Below are positions 50,049 through 58,005 of a stretch of DNA of 64,000 nt, in pieces (position 1 is the stretch's first letter; each line of letters opens with the position of its first letter). A program made the position numbers and the translations under genes. Origin of the DNA: an uncultured Lachnospiraceae bacterium (GTDB taxonomy: Bacteria > Bacillota > Clostridia > Lachnospirales > Lachnospiraceae); the NCBI GenBank assembly GCA_910578825.1, contig CAJTSB010000008.1, positions 50,141 through 114,140 on the forward strand, read 5' to 3'. Under the pieces are notes generated by a model, which was given only the letters and a program-made list of their open reading frames with translations, ran no database searches and had not been told where the DNA came from.

Positions 50049-53000
50049 ATGTTTAAGAGAAAAATTTTGGCGGCAATGCTTACGGCTGCCGTTATGGTGA
50101 CGTCCATTGCGGACGGATTCATACCGGCAGCGGTAGCACAGGCAGCGACGGCAACGCCGGTCGAGACAACGATTCAGAGGACACAGGTATCAAATCCGAT
50201 TCTTTCAAATTATCCGGATAATGATAAGATTCCGGAAGCATATCGCGGCACGGTCCTCTATGGTGGCGACCCGTCTGTAATGGTGGAAGATGATACCGTA
50301 TATCTCTATACGGGACGCGATATCCCCATTGACCTTACGCAGGTGAAAGGTTCGACAAAGGTGGAAGACGGATATTATATGTTTGAGTGGCAGTGCTACA
50401 AGACAACGGATTTGAAGAACTGGACATACGAGGGCGTTATTATGAGCGCTGACAGGGAATCTATTACCTGGACAAGCAGCGGAACGGACGCCTGGGCGGG
50501 ACAGATTACTTCTCATTATGATTCGGAAATGGGCAAGAAGTATTACTATTTTTATAATTGTACCTGGGATGCTACATCTGAGGGCAAACAATCTATCGGC
50601 GTAGCAGTTGCCGATACGCCGACTGGCTGGTCAACCCTGGAGGCGAAGAAGGAATACTGTGAGGCAAAGAACATACCCATCAGCATTGCGGACGATGACG
50701 AGAAGAGCCTTTATTTTGTGGATCTTGGAAAGCCGTTAGTCAAGGGTACGTTTACTACGCAGGAGAGCAGCGCCTGGAATGATATTGACCCAACCGTATG
50801 GGTGGAGACGGTCGATAACGTAGAGCACCGTTATCTTTCCTGGGGAAATGGAAAAGCGTTTGTCTGCGAATTGAACGATGATATGATTTCCATTCAGGAC
50901 GTGAATGGTGATAGAAAGATTACGTTTGGCAGGCAGGTTGATGGCAAAACTTCTGAGGACGTGGACGTCATCGAGAAAGACGTTGCCAATCTTGGCGTGT
51001 TTACGGAGGCGCCCTGGATTTACCGGCGCAAAGACGCGGATGGCAAGCCCGTGGGACCATATTATTACTTTTATGCGTATGGCTGGAGAGAGCAGATGGC
51101 ATACACAACGGTTGATAATCTGATGGATGGCACGTTTGAAACTGGCAAGATTCTGATGCCGCCGACAGCGACTTCCAACACCAACCATATGGCGGTATTT
51201 GATTTTAAGGGCAAGACGTATTTTGTTTATCATAATGGTTCTGTGCGGGGTGGAAGCGGATTCCGCCGGACGGCATGTATCACAGAGATGCATTTCAATG
51301 AAGACGGAAGCATTCAGCAGATTCCGGAGACAGCGATTGGCATTACCGGGGACAAGCCGTATTATCTGTTCAGCAATACCGGAGACGTTATCTCCCATGA
51401 GAATTATGTGAATTCGAGCGCGGATACAGATTATCCCTACATGGACGTGAAAGTCGGCACCTATTACCAGCCGCAGAAACTGGATGCAAGCTGGGCGATT
51501 GTCGATGGCAAGGCGGATCCTGCAAAAAAATCTTATGTATCCATACAGTCCGAGAACAAGCCGGGATTGTACATGACGGTGAATAATGATAATTCCGTTA
51601 CATTGGCGCATGACTGGAATTACAGCGACGGATTTATCAAGCCGGGATATTCGAAACCGGAAGGTACGCCGAATGAGATTACGACGTTTGACGAGGCTAT
51701 GGGCAAAGCGCAGACCTTCCGTACGGTAAAAGGCCTGACGGATTCTGAGAAGGCGGTCTCTTTTGAGAGCGTTGCCAAAGAAGGGCATTATCTCAGCGTG
51801 AATTATGATGGCAGCCTGATTGTTAAGCCGCTGGCAGAATGCGACGCCCGGGCAGATTTCTATTTGAACAATGCGCCGGTAATTTCAGGCGATAAGGGCA
51901 ATAAAAACGATATCACATCCCTTAAAGCAGACGGGAAGGTACTGACAAAGACGGGATACGTTTATAATCATGCGGTTCCTTCTGAGACGGAGTCCGTTGC
52001 ATTGTCCATTGCCACACAGGATGCGAAAGGTTTTATCACCGTCAACGGAAAGCGGGTAGATAGCGCGCGAGAGATTATTGTCCCATTGAGCGGTATTTAT
52101 ACAGATATTGCCATTGGTGTTTACTCTGAGGACAGGCGTCCGCGGGCAAATTATTCCGTGGTAGTAGAGAAGAAATTTGATGCAGACCCAATCAGCGAGC
52201 CGGTGAAGTCGTTCGGTTTTGAGAATGAGGCAAACGGCGCGGTGGCTGTTCAGAAAAGTACGAGCAGTGTGAATGTAGAAACCGTCGAGAAAGATTTGCA
52301 ATACAGGGACGGTGTAAATGGAGGAAAAGCGGTTTACCTTGACGGTACGCACGGTCTGAAACTCTGGGATGCAGAAGGAATGGGTGAGAACTATACGATT
52401 TCCTACTGGATGAAACCGGAGATTCTGGGAACGAATGTAGACCCCACGCTTGCGGCGGGTACGTTTACGCCGGAATACTGGTTGAACCTTACGTTTGGCA
52501 GAAGCATCTGGTCAGGCACAGGCGGCGGTAAATTTGTCGACGATGCGGGTACGCTTTCATATAAACAGAATCAATGGCAGCTTGTCATCCTCACGGTTGA
52601 AGGCAATAAGGCGAAATTATATGTAGACGGTGAACTGAAAGGAAATGGCTCGATTGCTCCTGATGTTTTGGGAAAGAGCGGCGCGGCAGTCTTTTTCGGC
52701 GCGAATGCATGGGATGCTTACTTTAAAGGTTATCTGGATGAGTTGAAGATATACGACTGTACGCTGGATGAGGCGCAGGTAATGACATATGTTGCCTCAA
52801 CACTTGAGAAACCGAAGGCTCCGGTACAGCCTGACCCCAAGGCTCCGGTAAACGTAGGGGCGTTTGGAGATGAAGAGGTTATCGTTCCCGGTGAGGATTC
52901 TTCAATCGGCGGAAACCCAGGTGGCAATCCTGGCGGGAATCCAGGTGGCAATCCTGGCGGGAATCCGGGTGGAAACCAGACAAACGGTGAGGTAAAGAAG

Positions 53001-53510
53001 GTGACGGTAAAAGCCGCAAACCAGAAACCGGGTGTCAGTACGGTATATCTGAAAAAAGGCGGCAAGGTCACACTGTCTGCCGCAGTAACTGGAACCGGCA
53101 ATTTCAACAAAGCTGTGAAGTGGAGTTCTTCTAAGGCGAAAGTCGCAACGGTGGACAACAAAGGCGTTGTCAGGGCAAAGGGTGTTGGAACGGCGAAGAT
53201 TACGGCAACGTCTAAGGTAAACGCTGCGAAGAAGGCGACGATTACCGTGAAGGTTTCGAAGAAACAGGTGAAGAACAAGGTTCTGAAGTTAAAGGCGACA
53301 AAGAAGACCCTGAAGAAGGGTAAGACCTACACCGTGGCAATCAAGTCCATGACGAAGAAGACCACTGACGCTGTAACTTATAAGAGTTCGAAAAAGGGTA
53401 CCGCCTCTGTGGATAAATTTGGCGTTGTGACAGCCAGGAAGAAAGGTGCGGCGACGATTACTGTCAAGTGTGGTAAGAAGAGCGCCAAACTAAAGATAAC
53501 GGTTAAATAA
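50049..53510 (+). CDS. Secreted multidomain GH43 arabinan/xylan hydrolase
   Basis: This 1153-residue enzyme has a signal peptide (about 1-33). The GH43 catalytic domain spans about 60-440, with Asp74 (YGGDPSVMVED), the second aspartate in NDIDPTVW and the acid Glu in FTEAPWIYRR. A beta-trefoil-like region (about 440-600) and an intermediate region follow, then a LamG-like domain (718-920), a flexible GGNP-repeat linker (954-977) and two bacterial Ig-like Big-2 domains (983-1153), very Lys-rich. Unlike the other two enzymes it has no FIVAR or leucine-rich part. GAAGGGAAGGAG precedes the ATG. Arabinosidase versus xylosidase activity is undecided. Confidence 0.88.
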   Translation: MFKRKILAAMLTAAVMVTSIADGFIPAAVAQAATATPVETTIQRTQVSNPILSNYPDNDKIPEAYRGTVLYGGDPSVMVEDDTVYLYTGRDIPIDLTQVKGSTKVEDGYYMFEWQCYKTTDLKNWTYEGVIMSADRESITWTSSGTDAWAGQITSHYDSEMGKKYYYFYNCTWDATSEGKQSIGVAVADTPTGWSTLEAKKEYCEAKNIPISIADDDEKSLYFVDLGKPLVKGTFTTQESSAWNDIDPTVWVETVDNVEHRYLSWGNGKAFVCELNDDMISIQDVNGDRKITFGRQVDGKTSEDVDVIEKDVANLGVFTEAPWIYRRKDADGKPVGPYYYFYAYGWREQMAYTTVDNLMDGTFETGKILMPPTATSNTNHMAVFDFKGKTYFVYHNGSVRGGSGFRRTACITEMHFNEDGSIQQIPETAIGITGDKPYYLFSNTGDVISHENYVNSSADTDYPYMDVKVGTYYQPQKLDASWAIVDGKADPAKKSYVSIQSENKPGLYMTVNNDNSVTLAHDWNYSDGFIKPGYSKPEGTPNEITTFDEAMGKAQTFRTVKGLTDSEKAVSFESVAKEGHYLSVNYDGSLIVKPLAECDARADFYLNNAPVISGDKGNKNDITSLKADGKVLTKTGYVYNHAVPSETESVALSIATQDAKGFITVNGKRVDSAREIIVPLSGIYTDIAIGVYSEDRRPRANYSVVVEKKFDADPISEPVKSFGFENEANGAVAVQKSTSSVNVETVEKDLQYRDGVNGGKAVYLDGTHGLKLWDAEGMGENYTISYWMKPEILGTNVDPTLAAGTFTPEYWLNLTFGRSIWSGTGGGKFVDDAGTLSYKQNQWQLVILTVEGNKAKLYVDGELKGNGSIAPDVLGKSGAAVFFGANAWDAYFKGYLDELKIYDCTLDEAQVMTYVASTLEKPKAPVQPDPKAPVNVGAFGDEEVIVPGEDSSIGGNPGGNPGGNPGGNPGGNPGGNQTNGEVKKVTVKAANQKPGVSTVYLKKGGKVTLSAAVTGTGNFNKAVKWSSSKAKVATVDNKGVVRAKGVGTAKITATSKVNAAKKATITVKVSKKQVKNKVLKLKATKKTLKKGKTYTVAIKSMTKKTTDAVTYKSSKKGTASVDKFGVVTARKKGAATITVKCGKKSAKLKITVK
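52908..52979 (+). repeat. GGNP minisatellite inside the GH43 gene
   Basis: Six 12-bp units encode Gly-Gly-Asn-Pro (the last is GGNQ). A 24-bp higher-order unit (GGTGGCAATCCT then GGCGGGAATCCA) is tandemly repeated, which marks recent slippage. It forms a flexible linker between LamG and Ig-like domains. Confidence 0.8.
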
Positions 53511-53533
53511 TGAGAGATAGGAAAGATGGCTTT

Positions 53534-53568
53534 CCGGTGCAGATGCGTCTGTGCCGGGGGCTGTTTTT
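53534..53568 (+). terminator. Terminator after the second GH43 gene
   Basis: The stem CCGGTGCAG (53534-53542) / CTGTGCCGG (53549-53557) has two G-T pairs, a 6-nt loop and a downstream TTTTT. Confidence 0.75.
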
Positions 53569-53605
53569 ATCTTAACAGGAAAGAATGATTTCCAAAAATC
53601 CTTGG

Positions 53606-53634
53606 TTGCGATACATGGAATATGATGTTATAAT
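53606..53634 (+). promoter_or_regulatory. Promoter of the NlpC/P60 gene
   Basis: TTGCGA (53606-53611), 17 nt, then a perfect TATAAT (53629-53634), 38 nt before the start codon. Confidence 0.65.
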
Positions 53635-53671
53635 CACGTTATGTATACAAACTATTGGAGAGGAGACGCAT

Positions 53672-54943
53672 ATGAAATTAAGGAAGCTGACCGCGGTAAT
53701 GTTGGTGCTTGTTATGGGCATTTCGCAGTTTACGGTTGCTCTGGCGGACAAGAAGTCTGATGCGGAGAATAAGAAACAGCAGGCAGAAGACAATTTGAAA
53801 TCAAAACAGAATGAAATAGATAATATAGAGCAGGAGCAGGCTCAGTTACAGTCTGAGATTGACGCACTGGACGCGGAGCTTGTAAATGTTATTTTACAGC
53901 TCACCACGTTGGAGGAGGAGCTTGCCATCAAACAGGATGAGCTGGCACAGACGGAGGAAGAGCTGGAGCAGGCGAAGAAAGATGAGAAGAACCAGTATGA
54001 GGCGATGAAACTCCGCATCCGTTTTATGTATGAGAAAGGCGATACCGCCATGCTTACCAGCATTCTGGAATCCAGGAGCATTGCGGAACTTCTCAATCGT
54101 GTGGAGTATGTCAATGAGGTATACGATTACGACAGGAACCTGCTGACAGAGTATAAGATTACCAAGGAACAGGTAGCGGCGCTGACGGAGCAGCAGAAAC
54201 AGGAAATTGCAGCCTTAGAGCAGAAACAGGCGGAATTTCAGACGGCAGAAGTCAATTACCGTGCTATGATTGACCGCAAACAGGGCGAGGTGGCTAACTT
54301 TGGTGAAATGCTGGCGCAGGCACAGGAACTGGCGGCCCAGTATCAAAATACCATAATTGCGCAGGAGGCGATTATTGCCGAGGAGAATGAGCGCATTGAG
54401 CAGGAACGACAGGAGAGAGAACGTCAGGCAAGGGAGCGTGAAGAGCTGGCGCGCAGGGAGCGCGAGCAGCGCGCCAACGCAGGCAGCAGTACGGGAACCG
54501 GAGGCAGTTCCGGCGGAGGAAGTACCGGGGGTGGTGATGAATCTGGCGGAGGAAGTACCGGAGGCGGTGGTGACAAGAATCCGGGTTACTCTACGGGCGT
54601 CAGCGGAAACGCAGTTGTACAGTATGCGCTGGGATTTGTCGGGAATCCTTATGTATGGGGAGGCAAAGACCCCAATACCGGAGCAGATTGCAGTGGATTT
54701 ACGAGTTATGTGTATGCGCATTTTGGAATCAGCATCCCCAGCTATTCTTACTCCCAGCGTTCCGTGGGCAAAGAGGTCAGTTACGCCAATGCAAAAGCGG
54801 GAGATTTAATCTGTTATGCAGGTCATGTGGCAATCTACATGGGAAATGGACAGATTGTTCATGCAAAAGGAACAGCGTATGGAATCGTGGCATATGACAG
54901 CGCCACTTACCGTAATATAGTGACTGTCCGTCGCGTGTTGTAG
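53672..54943 (+). CDS. Secreted NlpC/P60 peptidoglycan hydrolase with coiled coil
   Basis: This 423-residue protein has a signal peptide (about 1-26, cut after VALA), a long coiled-coil region (about 28-265, rich in Glu, Gln and Lys) of the type found in CwlO/PcsB-like hydrolases, a Gly/Ser linker (about 270-312), and an NlpC/P60 domain (about 313-423). The catalytic Cys is in GADCSGF and the His in GHVAIYMG. It should cut stem peptides in the wall; relatives are activated through FtsEX via the coiled coil, but no ftsEX genes are here. GGAGAGGAGACG precedes the ATG at 53672. The two-hairpin repeat begins immediately after its stop codon. Confidence 0.9.
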   Translation: MKLRKLTAVMLVLVMGISQFTVALADKKSDAENKKQQAEDNLKSKQNEIDNIEQEQAQLQSEIDALDAELVNVILQLTTLEEELAIKQDELAQTEEELEQAKKDEKNQYEAMKLRIRFMYEKGDTAMLTSILESRSIAELLNRVEYVNEVYDYDRNLLTEYKITKEQVAALTEQQKQEIAALEQKQAEFQTAEVNYRAMIDRKQGEVANFGEMLAQAQELAAQYQNTIIAQEAIIAEENERIEQERQERERQAREREELARREREQRANAGSSTGTGGSSGGGSTGGGDESGGGSTGGGGDKNPGYSTGVSGNAVVQYALGFVGNPYVWGGKDPNTGADCSGFTSYVYAHFGISIPSYSYSQRSVGKEVSYANAKAGDLICYAGHVAIYMGNGQIVHAKGTAYGIVAYDSATYRNIVTVRRVL

Positions 54944-55038
54944 AGGAGAAAGGCAAATGCGCAGCATTTCTTGCATGCCTTTCGACGACCTGGCAGATGG
55001 CGCAAAGCGACGCGTGCCGTTACCGCATTATAAGGAGG
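54944..55038 (+). repeat. Two-hairpin interspersed repeat, copy B
   Basis: It starts immediately after the NlpC/P60 stop codon. Hairpin 1 is GAAAGGC (54948-54954) / GCCTTTC (54977-54983) with inner AAATGC/GCATTT. Hairpin 2 is TGGCA (54991) / TGCC (55015-55018) around GGCGC...GCGACGCG. It ends in AGGAGG (55033-55038), the RBS of the YqeY gene. Confidence 0.85.
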
Positions 55039-55046
55039 AATTAAAA

Positions 55047-55484
55047 ATGGATATTAAGACGTTACAGGCAGATATGATTACAGCGATGAAGGCAAAGGAC
55101 AAGGGCCGCAAGGATGCAATTTCTGCACTGGTGTCCGCGGTGAAAAAGGCAGCCATTGACGAGGGATGCAGAGAAGATATTCCCGAGGCTCTCGTGGATC
55201 GTGTGATTCTGAAAGAATTAAAGACGGCGAAAGAGCAGCTTGACACTTGCCCCAAAGAGCGCGCAGACTTGTTAGAGGAATATCAGCTCCGGCATGATGT
55301 GATTCAGGAATATGCGCCTGCAATGATGTCTGCGGAGGAAGTGGAAACTTATATTACAGAGAAATTTGCAGAAGTTGTTGCCACCAGGAACAAAGGGCAG
55401 ATTATGAAAGCCGTAATGGCAGAATTGAAGGGCAAGGCGGACGGCAAAGTAATCAATCAGGTGGTTGCAGGGCTGTGCCAGTGA
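55047..55484 (+). CDS. GatB/YqeY domain-containing protein
   Basis: This 145-residue helical protein matches the YqeY family: LQADMITAMKAKDKGRKDAISALVSAVKKA, then ADLLEEYQLRHDVIQEYAPAMMSAEEVE and NKGQIMKAVMAELKGKADGKVINQVV. The domain also ends the GatB amidotransferase subunit and binds tRNA there; the function of stand-alone YqeY is unclear. The ATG at 55047 has AAGGAGG from the repeat element 8 nt upstream; an earlier in-frame start would put the repeat into the protein and is unlikely. It overlaps the CCA-enzyme gene by 10 nt. Confidence 0.88.
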   Translation: MDIKTLQADMITAMKAKDKGRKDAISALVSAVKKAAIDEGCREDIPEALVDRVILKELKTAKEQLDTCPKERADLLEEYQLRHDVIQEYAPAMMSAEEVETYITEKFAEVVATRNKGQIMKAVMAELKGKADGKVINQVVAGLCQ

Positions 55485-56818
55485 TAATCGTTTTGCCGGA
55501 TAAAGTAAAATTTATCATTAATACCTTAATGCAAGCGGGCTATGAGGCGTATGCAGTCGGCGGCTGCGTGCGGGATTCCATATTGGGACGAACGCCGGGA
55601 GACTGGGATATCACCACATCGGCGTCCCCCATTCAGGTCAAAGAGCTTTTCCCCAGAACGGTTGACACCGGGATTCAACATGGAACCGTTACGGTCATGG
55701 AGGGCAAAGAGGGATTTGAGGTGACGACTTACCGCATTGACGGGGAATATGAGGATTGCAGGCATCCCAGGGAGGTCACTTTTACTGCCAGTCTGGAGGA
55801 AGATTTAAAGCGCAGGGATTTTACGATCAATGCTATGGCGTACAATGAGACGGATGGCCTCATCGACCTTTTCGGCGGAATTCATGATATGGAAGAACAA
55901 ATTATCCGCTGTGTGGGAGAACCTGTGGAGCGTTTTACGGAAGACGCTCTGCGTATGATGCGTGCCGTGCGGTTTGCCGCGCAGCTTGGTTTTGTCATTG
56001 AGGAGGGCACGAAAGCGGCCATTGCAGAGCTGGCGCCAAATCTTGCCGGAATCAGCGCGGAGCGAATTCAGGCAGAACTTGTGAAACTTCTGGTCTCTGA
56101 GCACCCCGAGGAAATCCGTACAGTCTATGAGACAGGGATGAGCCGCGTGTTCCTTCCGGAATTTGATGCAATGATGGAGACGCCGCAGAATAACCGTTAT
56201 CACTGTTATCCGGTAGGAGAGCACGTCATTGTCGCGATGCAGAATATCCGGGCGGATAAAATACTGCGCCTTACTATGTTTCTGCATGATGTGGCGAAAC
56301 CGTCCTGTAAATGCGTGGATGAGAAGGGTATCTGCCATTTTTACGGACATGCCGAGGCAGGAGCCAAAATGGCGGAAAAGATTCTGCGACGGCTGAAATT
56401 TGACAATCATACGATCGGGCGGGTGAGCGCGCTGATTCTGTGGCACGATTATATGCCGAGACTGCAAGAGGCGTCTGTTCGCCGTGCAATTCACCGTGTG
56501 GGTCTGGAGCAATACCCGGCGTTGTTTGAAGTACAGCGTGCGGATGCTATGGCAAAGAGCACGTATCGCCGGAAAGAAAAACTGGATCATATCTGTGTAT
56601 ATGAACGGATGTATCAGGAAATTATGGACAGGCATGAGTGTCTGACGGTGGGAGATCTTGCTGTCAGTGGCAATGACCTGATTTCGCTGGGGATGAAACC
56701 GGGAAAGGAAATTGGAGATATGTTGCAATTTCTGCTTGGATATGTGTTGGAACGCCCTGAGGACAATACGCCGGAAATTTTAAAGAATCTGGTGAAAACA
56801 AAACGAAAATCTGAATAG
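55475..56818 (+). CDS. CCA tRNA nucleotidyltransferase
   Basis: This 447-residue enzyme adds or repairs the 3'-CCA end of tRNAs. The polymerase head has YAVGGCVRDSILGRTPGDWDITTS (metal-binding DxD in GDWDI) and RRDFTINAMAYN, then the ERIQAELVKLL neck region. A central HD domain (FLHDVAKP with His-Asp) is also present, as in bacterial class II enzymes with phosphatase-like activity. The start is GTG at 55475 or 55481, inside the end of the YqeY gene, so translation is coupled. Poly(A) polymerases share this fold, but the HD domain and gene context favour CCA addition. Confidence 0.9.
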   Translation: MPVIIVLPDKVKFIINTLMQAGYEAYAVGGCVRDSILGRTPGDWDITTSASPIQVKELFPRTVDTGIQHGTVTVMEGKEGFEVTTYRIDGEYEDCRHPREVTFTASLEEDLKRRDFTINAMAYNETDGLIDLFGGIHDMEEQIIRCVGEPVERFTEDALRMMRAVRFAAQLGFVIEEGTKAAIAELAPNLAGISAERIQAELVKLLVSEHPEEIRTVYETGMSRVFLPEFDAMMETPQNNRYHCYPVGEHVIVAMQNIRADKILRLTMFLHDVAKPSCKCVDEKGICHFYGHAEAGAKMAEKILRRLKFDNHTIGRVSALILWHDYMPRLQEASVRRAIHRVGLEQYPALFEVQRADAMAKSTYRRKEKLDHICVYERMYQEIMDRHECLTVGDLAVSGNDLISLGMKPGKEIGDMLQFLLGYVLERPEDNTPEILKNLVKTKRKSE

Positions 56819-56836
56819 AATGTAACCTCTTCACAT

Positions 56837-57895
56837 ATGATAGAAAGACACAAGAAATGGGTTTGTGAATATCATGGTGGAGGGGTTTATGTGTATAATC
56901 GAGAAAATCTGATTCTGGAGCAATATCCGTTTGAGGTAAAGCAGGCGTCGAAAGGCAGGGGCGTATTAATTTGTGACACCAGTATGGGATTGAAAATTTT
57001 AAAGGAATACAGAGGTTCGGAGGGCAGGGCAGATTTTCTTTACCGGCTGCTGCAATTTTTGGCAGAGCATGGACAAGGGCGCGTGGACTGCATTGTGCGG
57101 ACAAAGGAAGATAAAACGCTTGCCCGGGATATAGATGGAACTGCGTATATGGTGCGGGATTGGTACGATGGCAGAGAATGCGACACCAAGAGCCGCGAGG
57201 ATGTCTTAAAGGCCATCCGCCATCTTGCAAAGATACATAGTGTGCTCCGGACATTTCCGGATGAAGTTCCCGATTATCTTCTGGTTCAGGATGACAGCCT
57301 GCTTTTGGAAAATGAGAGACATGCGAAAGAATTAAAAAAAGTGCGTAATTATATATCTGCGCGTAAAAAGAAGAATGATTTCGAGATGGAATTTCTGCGC
57401 AGTTTTGATTTATTTTACCAGGAGGCAGTGAATGTTATCAGACTTCAGAAACAGATTATGGAACAGAATCTTGATTCTGCGGGCAGGGAAGGCATTTATG
57501 GCATCTGTCACGGGGATTACAACCAGCATAATGTGATTTTCTGGCGTCAACAGATTGCCGTGATGAATTTTGAAAAAGCCTCCTATGACGTACAGGTGGC
57601 AGATTTAGGGAATTTTATGCGTAAAATTCTGGAAAAGCATAATTGGAATATGGGGCTTGGCATGGATATGTTAAAAGCATATAATGATATCAGGAAACTG
57701 GGTCATCCGGAGATGGCGCAGCTCTATATCCGCCTTGCTTATCCGGAGAAATTCTGGAAGATTGCAAACCATTATTTTAATAGCAGTAAAGCTTGGGTTT
57801 GCGGAAGAAATTTAGAGAAATTAGAAAAATTTATTTTACAGAACGAAGCCAGAGAGAGCTTTCTGCACCTTATGGAAGCCTCTGTGGGAACATAG
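56837..57895 (+). CDS. CotS-family spore coat protein (kinase-like fold)
   Basis: This 352-residue protein belongs to the CotS/YsxE/YutH-like group of phosphotransferase-fold spore coat proteins. The APH-like catalytic loop GICHGDYNQHNVIFW is present, followed by a segment where the usual IDF/D metal motif reads AVMNFEKAS, so Asp of the second motif is replaced and kinase activity is doubtful. The N-terminal part (YPFEVKQASKGRGVLICDTSMGLKILKEYRG) is typical for the family. It is probably made during sporulation (inference). Its stop codon is followed directly by repeat copy C. Confidence 0.78.
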   Translation: MIERHKKWVCEYHGGGVYVYNRENLILEQYPFEVKQASKGRGVLICDTSMGLKILKEYRGSEGRADFLYRLLQFLAEHGQGRVDCIVRTKEDKTLARDIDGTAYMVRDWYDGRECDTKSREDVLKAIRHLAKIHSVLRTFPDEVPDYLLVQDDSLLLENERHAKELKKVRNYISARKKKNDFEMEFLRSFDLFYQEAVNVIRLQKQIMEQNLDSAGREGIYGICHGDYNQHNVIFWRQQIAVMNFEKASYDVQVADLGNFMRKILEKHNWNMGLGMDMLKAYNDIRKLGHPEMAQLYIRLAYPEKFWKIANHYFNSSKAWVCGRNLEKLEKFILQNEARESFLHLMEASVGT

Positions 57896-57998
57896 GAGAA
57901 AGGCAAAAACGCCGCGTGCCGTTACCGCAAAGGTGAATGCCTTTCTCCCGAGCTGGCAGGTGGCGAAAAACGCCGCGTGCCAATACATTATTAGGAGG
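57896..57998 (+). repeat. Two-hairpin interspersed repeat, copy C (mosaic)
   Basis: It starts at the base after the CotS-like stop codon. Hairpin 1 has 9-bp arms GAGAAAGGC (57896-57904) / GCCTTTCTC (57939-57947). Its loop is not the usual AAATGC stem but a copy of the right half of hairpin 2 (AAAAACGCCGCGTGCC at 57905, identical to 57966). Hairpin 2 is TGGCA-GGCG-AAAAA-CGCC-TGCCA. It ends in AGGAGG (57993-57998), the RBS of the lipoprotein gene. Confidence 0.85.
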
Positions 57999-58005
57999 TA
58001 GTGAT

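Noticed and set aside
52908..52979. Short regular repeats resembling a small CRISPR array
   Set aside because: The units are 12-bp in-frame GGNP codons with no unique spacers, inside a glycoside hydrolase gene. No cas genes are present in the window.
54957..55046. N-terminal extension of YqeY through repeat copy B
   Set aside because: The frame is open by chance through the repeat. The repeat's AGGAGG is ideally placed for ATG 55047, and the extension is not part of the family. The same holds for the ABC ATPase frame open through copy A.
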